Assembly (NCBI GenBank): GCA_018466975.1 | Contig: CM031557.1 | Span: 1,426,001-1,490,000, forward strand | Length of the DNA stretch: 64,000 bases | Direction of reading: 5' to 3' | From: Sparassis latifolia | Taxonomy: Eukaryota; Basidiomycota; Agaricomycetes; Polyporales; Sparassidaceae | Shown here: positions 1-8,689 of the stretch, piece after piece | Layout: the number at the start of each line of letters is the position of its first letter | Numbering within the stretch: position 1 is the first letter of the stretch | The notes under the pieces: model-generated | Seen by the model: only the letters and a program-made list of their open reading frames with translations | Databases searched by the model: none | What the model was told of the DNA's origin: nothing | Made by a program: the position numbers and the translations under genes

Positions 1-195
1 CCCCAAGCGACGAGGTGGACTTACATCCTCTTTTTTCCCTTCACTGCTGCACTTGTGAGTCGCCTCCGTTCTCCAGCACTTAGTCTGCACTTAGCCATCA
101 CTGACTGTGCGCGTAGGATGTCATGATTGGTATCTTCGGAACGTCGGAAGGCGTAGGGGTCGACGCTCTGGAACCAGTGGGACGTCTTCGACGAG

Positions 196-460
196 ATGTT
201 CGAGCATTCGTGGAATGGGAAGATGTGCTTCGTTATGTTCCTCCTCGCGCTCTGTGCCGCAGTCTTCGACTTTGGCACTATCCTCGGTAAGAACTTACCC
301 CCATTCGCCAGTAACATTACCGCGTGCATGCCGATGGTTTTCAATTTCTTCCGTGGGATGCGGCTCTACTGCTGACACCGCACTCATCTCTGCATATGCT
401 TGTGGCTTGACAGTGTGTTGGGCCGGAATTTGCACCATCTATCTTGGACATTGGCTATAG
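196..460 (+). pseudogene. fragment of an unidentified membrane protein
   Basis: A short open frame contains a clear hydrophobic stretch (CFVMFLLALCAAVFDFGTIL, about 205-290) that reads as one transmembrane helix. A donor GTAAGA at about 293 and an acceptor near 411 would join it in phase to a second short hydrophobic exon ending in TAG at 460. No upstream methionine exon is visible in the window and the frame is stopped upstream, so this is either the 3' end of a gene starting left of the window or a remnant. I do not recognise the family. Confidence 0.25.
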
Positions 461-1035
461 TACGAAGGCCATGTCACTCCGGCACTTGTGTGCTCACTTT
501 CTAGGCAGCGTGTTCCCTTCTAGTGGAGCTCGTGCGGTGAGTTGTACGGTGAGTATTCATATTGACCTAGGGTGCAGGCAGGTATGCAGGGCAGATCGAA
601 CTTCTTTTTTTCTTGGCCTGCCAGTGAGTATGCGGATGACATGAAGTAGCAGAAGCTGGACAGGCTGTAGTAGGAGTAGGCCAAGGCATGCATATATGTT
701 CACCGCGGAGGTCATTACTAGTCCTACGTATCCACAGTATCTGCCCAGCCACGGTTACTCTATGAGATTACAAAGCTCCCATTGCTTGACCTGCGGTCCT
801 ACGGAGTGACTGGGGGAGGGAGGGAGGGAGGTATATTCCGGCTTGGGTCCCAATCAGGAACGCCGGTTTTCTGTACTATACATGGTTTAACATGATGACC
901 CATCATGTTGACAGGCAACTGAACCGATGACGAGGCGCCAGTGTCAGAAATGGAACCGTCTTCTAAATGCCACCACAAGTTATGGGCGTGTGCAAAGAGA
1001 GCGTATAATGCCAGAAGACTAATGCGTTAGTAAAT

Positions 1036-2401
1036 TCAGCTTGAGGTACGATCTCTAATGGCTCTGAAGTCCAAAGGCCGAAGCTTGGACCAGTTGGCTG
1101 TTAGCAATCTCATTTCATCTCTTCCTTTCCTATCAGCAAAAATAGGGTGTCGCAAGGCGATCCATTCAATATATGCATCAAAACCATTGAGTGAGCTGAT
1201 CAAGCAGCAGAGAACGAGGCAGTGTACGTACCGCTCTCGTTCCTTCCATTCGGCTCTTGCACTGCCCCCTTCGCGCCATGCTGCCGTAGGATCTCCTGCT
1301 TCAGCGGCCTTCTGATTCCTCTTTGCATGCGCACTGGTACCCACAGCGGGCCCAGATTTGTGCAGCACATCGATGAGATCGGTGAGGAGCTTGTCCACCA
1401 GCCTGTTAGGCAAAAAAGGGCACGAGAAAACAGAGCGCGGTCCATCCCGCGGCATAGGTAACGAAGTACGACAAAGCGGACATTCCAGAACCTCGTGCCA
1501 GCGGCCGCACTCGTAGTGAAGGTGCGAGAAGAACCACTTAAGGATACATACAGCGCAGTAAGAGTGTCCACATTGTGACATCATAAGCGCATATGGGCAC
1601 GCCCTGAAATTCGAACATGTCAATATACTGAGCGTGGAGTTTGCCTGGAAATAAAAAGTGAGCGTACATAACGTCGAAGCATCTGAAAATGGTTGTCACA
1701 CTTTGTAACACGACAGACGTATAAAAGCTCACAGTGTGCAAGTGAAGCTCTCCTCGAGCTGCGCCAGAACCTGCTCTGCTGGACTGCCTATCACGCTGCC
1801 TATCAGTTCCTCGGCTTCCTGTTCTCTCTTCACGACAGCCGCATCGCGTTCGTTCAGTTTCGCCTCGGTGCGTGCAAGCGCCTCCTCTTTCTTCGTGACG
1901 TCTTCCTCCCTTTTGTTCAAGCTATCTTCAGACTTCCTAAGCTCCGCAACCTCGGCTTGAAACTCGTCGCGCTCGCATTTCAGGGACCTCTGCCGCAGCT
2001 CGTACTCCTCTATCTTCTTCCGTATCGCATCATCCTGGTCCCGGGACGAGCCTGCGACTGGGTGAGTTACTTCGCGCTGACGGAAATCTGATTCAGTCAG
2101 TCCGCTGGGTCGACCAGAATTAGCGACTTCTGCAACAGGTTCCTGAATGGTTTTCTCCAAAATTCTGGGTTTTTTGGCAGGACGAGCGTCATCATCTAGT
2201 GCCTTCTTTGTTTTCCTTGATCCTGGATAGATTAAGTAAAGTCAGATGCATATATAAATGGACGTCCAAGGGGTGTTGCTGTGACTGACCTGCGGGTTTC
2301 GAACGAGAAGAGACGCTGCGGGATACCTCCTTATCACCGCCACCAGTATTCACCCCCTTTGTGGAAGAGCGAGTTTTCCTACCCGCAGACCTAGTCAGCA
2401 T
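1036..2401 (-). CDS. coiled-coil RING-finger protein (putative E3 ubiquitin ligase)
   Basis: Exon 1 starts at ATG 2401 with a basic Ser/Arg/Lys segment (MLTRSAGRKTRSSTKG). An intron at about 2290-2226 joins it to a basic stretch and a strongly charged coiled coil of about 100 residues (1740-2070, EEDVTKKEEALARTEAKLN). The 3' part (1036-1623) carries a RING domain: CGHSYCAVC, an aromatic ILKWFFSHLH segment and CPLC, followed by a C-terminal tail. RING proteins bind E2 enzymes through paired zinc sites. The first CxxC pair falls exactly at the exon border (FTCTL then a GTGAGC donor), and the obvious acceptors do not restore it cleanly. The gene may therefore use an unseen splice site or be damaged. 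The family call is firm; the exact model and activity are not. Confidence 0.6.
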
Positions 2402-2484
2402 GTCGCAGACGCATACTACTACTGTACCCGCGTGTATGGTAGCAACGTCACGCGTCACAAGAGGTCCGTTGCAGAGTCCTCCGG

Positions 2485-2676
2485 TCACAAGTCACAACCC
2501 CGTCGTTGCTGGCTCAGATCTGTGTCACACCGGTTGGGGGCCAATTTTCGGGCCCCCGCAGCCGCGTAGGGGTTGTTGGTGCCAGCTAATTGGGCATACA
2601 GGGAGAGCAGATCAGAAAATTGAGCATGATCGGCGGTGTTACCGCCTGTGTTCTGCGGCGCGAAATTCGGGTTCAT
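2485..2676 (-). CDS. short hypothetical ORF, Asn/Gln/Ala-rich
   Basis: A 63-codon frame begins MNPNFAPQNTGGNTADHAQF and lies head-on upstream of the RING gene. It has the low-complexity look of an N-terminal exon (N, Q, A, G rich). A continuation by splicing is possible, but I could not find a convincing second exon. No known domain is recognised. It may be a first exon of a decayed gene. Confidence 0.2.
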   Translation of the reverse strand: MNPNFAPQNTGGNTADHAQFSDLLSLYAQLAGTNNPYAAAGARKLAPNRCDTDLSQQRRGCDL

Positions 2677-2874
2677 CGCGACTGAAAGAATCAGATAGTG
2701 GAACGAATTGGGAACGAAGGCTTCAAGGGAAAAGCTGGATGCTAGGCGCCCGTGCTTTCGCGTAAATCCCGTGACTGGACGCGTTCTACGATTGTAAGAA
2801 CTGCTTTAAGTCCTACTACGTACAGTATGCCAGTCTGAGCCGCGTCGTATACTTTCCCAGAAGGATTCTCTGCC

Positions 2875-3115
2875 ATGCCGCAGTCCGTCTTGGTTGTCTG
2901 TCTTGGCAACATTTGTCCCATCGGGGAGGCCGTCTTGAGGCATGTCGCAATCGAGCGAGGCGTCGACCTCACTGTGGATTCCGCAGGTACTGCACGGTAT
3001 CGCATCGGCGAGGATCCAGATGACCGGTGCGAAAGAAGCAAGAGGAGTATGTGCTCAATGTCAACCATCCAACACTCTTCTGACTTGACCGCAGTTTTTT
3101 GAAATGCGTTGCGGT
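2875..3115 (+). pseudogene. low-molecular-weight protein tyrosine phosphatase, truncated and missing the P-loop arginine
   Basis: The frame begins MPQSVLVVCLGNIC, the hallmark N-terminus of LMW protein tyrosine phosphatases, and continues with the conserved VDSAGTA and GEDPDDR blocks. In the family the phosphate-binding loop is CxGNxCR[ST]. Here the sequence runs CLGNIC then PIGEAV, so Arg-Ser is missing, as if six bases had been lost in frame. The catalytic Cys remains but its essential Arg is gone. After DDR a GTGCGA donor and an acceptor near 3091 lead into only a few more codons before a stop. The middle and C-terminal catalytic region, including the DP acid loop, is absent. I infer an inactive remnant, not a working enzyme. 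Confidence 0.75.
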
Positions 3116-3270
3116 TCAGACGACAACACTTTGATCTCCCACCTGAAGGCACATATTTAGTACGTCACATCCGACCGTAAATTGCACGGAATTTAACGGT
3201 TTGTTTTATTGAAGCAACAATGTATCTCTTGGGATCCTAAATAGGGCGCAGACGAATAAGCTATAGAATC

Positions 3271-4480
3271 ATGTCCAGGATGCTACATTGCGAACCCAAG
3301 GCAACACTTACCACGACTGGGCCTGTGAACCAGCAAAGCAATTCAAAAAACCTCACAAAACATGAAAAATTTGTATCTATCAAGTCCATAGGGCAAAAAT
3401 TGATGGAGAAACTTGGTATCACCACTTCCGACCTATTTCCGTGGAAGAGGATGCTAGAAGTTTTAGCTGATGCTGGAGCCATATTGGTCAACTATCCTGA
3501 GGTTGTCAGGCTGCCCTTGCCTACTTCCGCGAAGAAAGGCATCACTCAACTGACGAAGGTCGAGATTGACATGCTCCACGCGGCAATGACGCGTACAAGG
3601 AACCCTTTTGATATCCAGAAATATGAAGGGAAGCTCGAAGGTCGGACAGCGTTACTGTCCGTGTGATGAATGTCTGATCTTGTTCTACCTGTAGACCTAC
3701 AATCGTCACTCGTCCCCGTAATCTACGGTGGTTCTCCTGGCCCTGATTCCCAAGGAAAGACGGGTTTGAGGTTGTTTCGGAATGGTAGGAGTGTAAACCG
3801 AGGTTCCCGCCGAATGAGTGACGACGAGGATGCTGAGGAAAATTCTGGAACCGAAGAAGGATTCCCCATCCTGGAGGTGCCGGTGGCAGCAGATCTACCT
3901 GTTAGGGGACGACGCGATCGAGTCGATCGAGTCGGATTCTGATGCAGAGATCGATCAGTTAGTGTCATCCTCCCCACCACTCGCTCGGCGCACTCGCTCC
4001 CACTCAGCGATGAAGGTTGTGTCTTCAAGTCGTCGAATGAACTTACTCAGTGGCCGCCAAGTTAATCCAGGTGCCGCAGGGAGAGATGCTATCTCTGAAG
4101 AGCCTCTGGCCGACGAAACTTCATTGCACCGACCACTGCTTGGCACTAAGCGTAAAGGGGAAACTTCTGCGGGCGACGATGCAAATATTACACAGCCGTT
4201 AGCACCCCCTCAAATTGGCATTACGGCTCATAACACAGAACCTAGCTCGAGTGCGCAAGACCTTCGGATGCCCCAAGACGAAGGATTACTGGCCAATTCG
4301 ATGCCCAGTACGAAACGTCTACGGGTTCATTTCGAAAATTCCATAGCAGACGCTGCTGCGGATCACGGCCTCCGTCATTCGCAGTGTACGAGCGAAGGTA
4401 ACACCTATGTCACGGAACCGAGCTCAGGCTCGCCACTGCAGTTTCATCCCTATCCTGCGTTCCTTGCATGCAGAATTCAC
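3271..4480 (+). pseudogene. hypothetical protein with acidic, Ser-rich middle; frame broken
   Basis: A 3271-3642 exon (MSRMLHCEPKATLTTTG start, basic and hydrophilic) joins in phase across a GT..AG intron (about 3643-3692) to an exon encoding an acidic stretch (MSDDEDAEENSGTEEG). The reading then needs a one-base change near 3900-3905, at GTTAGGGGACG, to enter a long frame. That frame starts DDAIESIESDSDAEID and continues with Ser/Arg-rich and Glu-rich sequence to about 4480. No domain is recognised. The composition resembles nuclear, disordered proteins found near fungal transposons. The frame break suggests decay, though an unusual splice could also explain it. Confidence 0.4.
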
Positions 4481-5400
4481 TGCGTTCGACGTGACGCGGA
4501 GACTATTGTTGGTAGGCTTACTACAGAGGTGCGCAAGATGCGATCGAGATCGAGACCACTATTGCTCAACAGAAAAATGACGTGTTGCACAAACATGTCC
4601 ATCGTTCAGTTCGAGCCAGAACCTCTGTCTTTGCGTTCTCAATGGCTGCGGTCAGCTTGGGGGCCCGGTGCGTGGACTATGCAACGAGTTCGTCGTGAAA
4701 CTCGAACTGCCAGACGTATTCTCGTCGTCGTTGTGCATTTGCAAGAAAGGCCTGTACCGCGCCGTCCGTCGTTCAATCGTGAGCCGTGGCCACGTAGACC
4801 GTCACCATCAGAGCACTGTCAGGCAAACTTGTAGTGGCGAGGGAGCGGAAGTAGAGGTTGAGTGCTTCCGTGAGGCCACCACGGAACGTCCAGGTCCGCT
4901 AAGGACCGTAGGGACTAGGACGTCAACGTGAGCGGGCTGTTACTGGTACGTGACATCTTTCGGGAGAGATCGAAGAGGGTTCGCTGACTCTAGCCTGCGG
5001 ATTATGTTCAGCAGAAACCTTTCGTGATGCGCGTCGCAAGACATGTCTGACTTGCAGTGTGCAGAGCAGATCGTGCGATCGAGCTCGCTCACGGCACTCC
5101 GCGAGAAGTACACCTCGTAGTATGGTCCGTCCGTGCATCATAGATCCAGTTCGCTAAATGCACCCCCGCCTTACGGTTCACTTTCGCCATTGGCCATTGG
5201 ATGACCGGTTCGTGAAGGTCCAGCATCCCTGCGACTTGGACAGTTGGCGTGTCGGGTACGATTGTCCCCAGCTGATTCCTTTTGATGGGGTTCCCTGTGG
5301 ACACGACGGCGTTGACTGTCTGCAAGGGACTCTTTCATGTGTGTCACCTGTCCAACCGATGTCCATCTCCCCGCCATTTCAAGCTATGTGCCTCGCGAAA

Positions 5401-5928
5401 TGTGCATCTGGTATGAGGATGCCGTGCGGTTAGATCAGTTGAAGGTGGTGTTGAAGAGCGTGGGATTCTCGAAAAGACATGTCGCGCAGAAGTGCCAGCT
5501 GGTTGCTGCTGCTATTTTCCATCTGGATAACCTGGAATTCCATATTGATCGCTCTCGCAACGAAGACGCTGCTGTCGTGTGCAACACGGATGTCCTCGAT
5601 ATCGTCGCAGATTTCTTGGGCGTGCAGCCGGAAGCTTTGGAGGCTGCGCTATCGTACCGAACGAAGATGGTGAAGAAGGAGCTATGTACAATCTTCCTGG
5701 ATCCCGACGGTGCCTCTGATAACTGAGACGAACTCGTGAAGCCGCTATACTCCCTCCTGTTTGCATGGTTGAACGAACACGTCAGCCAACGCCTTTGCCA
5801 CGACGACTTCAATATGTTCATCGGACTGTTTGACTTACCTGGCCCCCAGAACATGACTAGCCGGCCGAACTCCCTAGATCAGTTCTGCGTCAACTTCGCT
5901 AACAAGCGGTTACAGGACTTCACACAGA
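5401..5928 (+). pseudogene. fragment of class V/VII chitin synthase, myosin-motor domain
   Basis: Conserved blocks of the myosin-like motor of fungal class V/VII chitin synthases are clear: RLDQLKVVLKSVGFSKRHVA, then NTDVLDIVADFLGVQPEALE, FLDPDGASDN, YSLLFAWLNEHVSQRL, and GLFDLPGPQNMTSRPNSLDQ. Intact proteins of this class have about 1,800-2,000 residues, with the motor N-terminal and the chitin synthase domain C-terminal. Only about 175 residues of motor remain here. The frame carries an internal TGA at about 5725, in a position where the family normally has Arg (CGA to TGA). No chitin synthase catalytic domain is present. The fragment runs directly into a fatty acid synthase fragment, so it is a displaced, dead piece. 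Confidence 0.85.
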
Positions 5929-5935
5929 AGATGCG

Positions 5936-6301
5936 ATGTTCCCTTCGGCCATTGACGGCGATCTTCTTGAACTCGTCCATCTGTCGTACGGCTTACGTCT
6001 TGTTGATGACGCTAAGCATCTTCAGGCGGGTGATGTTTTCAAGATTGAGACACACATTGTCTCCGTTATCAACAGCAATGCCGGCAAGACTGTGCGAGTT
6101 AAATGCTTCGCTATCAGAGGCAGAAAGCCCGTAATCGAGGTTGTGTCTACTTTCCTCTACCATAGTAACTACTCCGAATACGACAACACATTCGAATTTT
6201 TCGATACTCTGGATTACTCCATAGAGCTGGCGACCGAAGCTGACGTATTGCAGTCGGTTTTTTGGATGGCACCTCCGTCTTTCCATGTTTCTATGCAGTA
6301 G
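5936..6301 (+). pseudogene. fragment of type I fatty acid synthase, dehydratase (hot-dog) region
   Basis: The frame starts MFPSAIDGDLLELVHLSYG and contains LQAGDVFKIETHIVSVINS, GRKPVIEVVSTFLY and EYDNTFEF. These are the conserved order of the MaoC-like dehydratase segment of the fungal FAS beta part. Only about 115 residues are present out of a subunit of about 2,000, and there is no ACP, ketoacyl or enoyl reductase domain. It begins within about ten bases of the end of the chitin-synthase myosin fragment, and the two genes are unrelated, so this is a fused, displaced piece. There are no internal stops until 6299, but a function is very unlikely. Confidence 0.8.
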
Positions 6302-6689
6302 TTCCGCTGTAACGGGGTTTCCGAATAGATCATCCTAAGCTTTGACGGTTCTCTTCTTATCCGAGTCTAACCCGTCAACGGGAGAAGTACTTCCTAGAGC
6401 GTCTGCTAACGTTACTTCAGGTTACTTCACGGGTCGAACAAGCAGATGGATTGCCAGTGTAAGTTCGTTATATTACCAATCAATCATCTCGTGGACTTGG
6501 GCGGCCACCGGTTTACCTATGCCTATTGGATCCGTTGTCTGGATGGATGAGGAATAGTGCGCTTACACCAGGGAGTATTTAAGGCGGTCCGAGCCATGGC
6601 ATGGTGAAGCCGAAGAGCACGTCCGCGGTATCTGTATTTTGCACATCTCTTGCAGCCCCAGTACTCCCTCCCCTCTGTGCCCCTTCGAA

Positions 6690-8424
6690 ATGTCCTCGCC
6701 TGTCTCCTGTACTGGGCTCGAAGAGGCACTTGACGAACATGTGTCATCGTATGATCTTGAGGACGACGTTACCGGAGAGGCAGAGGCCCATGGCCCACTT
6801 CCGTGGAGTGTCATTAAGCTTGTCCCTCTTGAAGAGGCTGAAGATGAATCTGAACAATCTGTCGCGAACGGTGGTGCCTCTCCTTTCAATGGTGGTATTA
6901 CCACTGCGAGCTACGGCGCCACTGCCACGAATGGCAGTGTCGCTGGTGGGAACGGTGATAGGCCAGGGAATAGTCCTGGTTGGAGTGCAGTGCTTGACGC
7001 TGCCTCTCGTGGTGTCTCGGATGGCACAGACAAGGAATATCGTCGGTATGTTCGTTTCACCCATTTGTCCAATTAATCACGGGCCGCTGATCGATACAAG
7101 CCTCATGCATATGTTTTCCCACTGGGTCCACCAGCTCAAACTGGTTAGCGACAACTACGACGTGTTCGGAAATACTATTTCTGAGAAGACGCCTGAATGG
7201 ATCTCGATGTGGATTCTTTCAGCGTAAGGCTCTTCTCTGTTTATGTGGTCACAAATTGATGTGGCCAAGTTGCGACGAAATGAACATGGACGGATCGAGG
7301 AAACCCAAAGACATGACTCGAGCGACATATAGTCATGCGATGAAAATGCGGGCTTCGCTTACCTATGGTTACGGTCGATTGTGCTCGCGTGGTACTCTCC
7401 CATGGCATCAGACGGAAGGCGGCAGTTGGAGAGGCAATCCGTCCATTTCCACTCAAGTTTCTCGTTATATGGTTTCGCTTCGCAGACGCAAGGTGAATAT
7501 ATCTTACTAAGGTTGTACGAAATGATCTGTCACATCTTCGATCTAGGCGCATAGTGGTGAGGCTGCAATGAGTTCTCGTGCTATCACGCCGGAGGTCTTG
7601 GAGGATCTATGGGTGTTCAATCACTTGCCCGAAAACTGGACTATTCAGCCTTATGCTCCCGAACGCCCTAGAAAAACCTGGGGAGGCGGGAGAGTTCGAC
7701 GAGCACTACACTGTGGCTACACCCTTGCCTTCTGGTGTCTGCTACGTTTCGACGAGCTGCTCAACATTCAACTTCACGACATCGAACGCGTTTCCCCTAC
7801 GTGTGTCAAGCTAAGTTTGCCTTTTCGGAAGACAGAACAATTTGGGCGTGAGTAGGTCTGTTCATCGGATGCGATATACTACTGAATTTGCCGTCCCCAG
7901 AATGCAAGCCATTCTATTTACACTTATTCCATGTATCTGAGGCTCATCTTTGTCCCGTCCGCGCCCTCGCCGAGTGGATTGTTTGCTCCCAAATTACCTC
8001 CGGGTATCTTTTTCGTGATATCGATATCCATGATCGTGTCTGTATGACCAACAAACGCATGGTAGATTTCCTTTATTGCATGCATAGAATCCCCCTTCTA
8101 GCTGACAGCATTTCTTAGTCTCAGGAGAAGTTCCTTGAGTTCTTCCGCAACAATCTGCTTGATGTCGGCCGTGATCCTGATCCATACGGTACTCACTCCT
8201 TTCGCCGAGGAGGTTGTCAATGGTTGTCAAGTGGTTGTCGTTGGCCCCTGCGCAGGATTTGCGACTGGGGAGGTTGGTCCCTTGATCTGAGCTACAGGAC
8301 TATTATCAGGTACATAATTTCTTGGAACGACGAGCCCCTCGAACCGCGGGAGGACTTCCTCAATCCAGCACGTGGGTTCGTGAAGCGTTGCTATGCGTGT
8401 GGTCGTACCTGCCCTTGTTCTTAA
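6690..8424 (+). CDS. tyrosine recombinase (Crypton-like, phage-integrase fold)
   Basis: Six exons join in phase to an uninterrupted 489-codon protein: 6690-7045, 7101-7223, 7270-7492, 7547-7847, 7901-8061 and 8119-8424. The first ~115 residues are acidic and Gly/Asn-rich. A helical SAM-like segment follows (EYRRLMHMFSHWVHQL), then the catalytic domain. Visible active-site positions are Arg301 (CLLRFDEL), a Lys near 322-329 (VKLSLPFRK), His414-x-x-Arg417 (THSFRRGG), Trp441 (DWGGWS) and the likely nucleophile Tyr453 (TIIRYIISWND). Tyrosine recombinases cut and rejoin DNA through a 3'-phosphotyrosine. Similar stand-alone proteins are common in Agaricomycetes and resemble Crypton transposases. 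The tail ends in a Cys-rich CYACGRTCPC. The gene is intact amid decayed sequence, which implies recent arrival or selection. ATG 6639 is an in-frame alternative start. Confidence 0.85.
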
Positions 8425-8519
8425 GAAGTTGGGAGTTGAAGGTGCCATTCGTTATCTAATGCCGTAATCATGTATTGGAAGGGTTACCGAAAATTTGCTA
8501 CTAGTATTGAAGTCGTGTA

Positions 8520-8668
8520 TCTGCATCTGTTGTCTACTTTGACTTTGCACCAAGAGACCTACACTTCTGCACGTCAGCACAAAGCACCAAAGGAGGGAAT
8601 TGGATGCACGCACTCCCTTGTGTTCTAGATGGGGCTTCTTGATTTGCAGCCAGCATGGACCCATTATT
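8520..8668 (-). pseudogene. second partial copy of a DNA polymerase alpha exon and intron
   Basis: On the minus strand this stretch reads MGPCWLQIKKPHLEHKG followed by an intron-like segment and the start of the SWCK exon. It is a close but not identical copy of 11928-12050 inside the larger polymerase alpha pseudogene. Here the Trp codon is intact (TGCTGGCTG), while the 12-kb copy has TAG in that place. It abuts the 3' end of the polymerase copy directly, so it is a separate duplication and not the natural gene end. Confidence 0.8.
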
Positions 8669-8689
8669 CTGCGATGGACTTGAGCGCAC

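Noticed and set aside
5401..6301. A novel chimeric chitin synthase/fatty acid synthase enzyme
   Set aside because: The myosin part has an internal stop, both parts are short pieces lacking catalytic sites, and no upstream start is seen.
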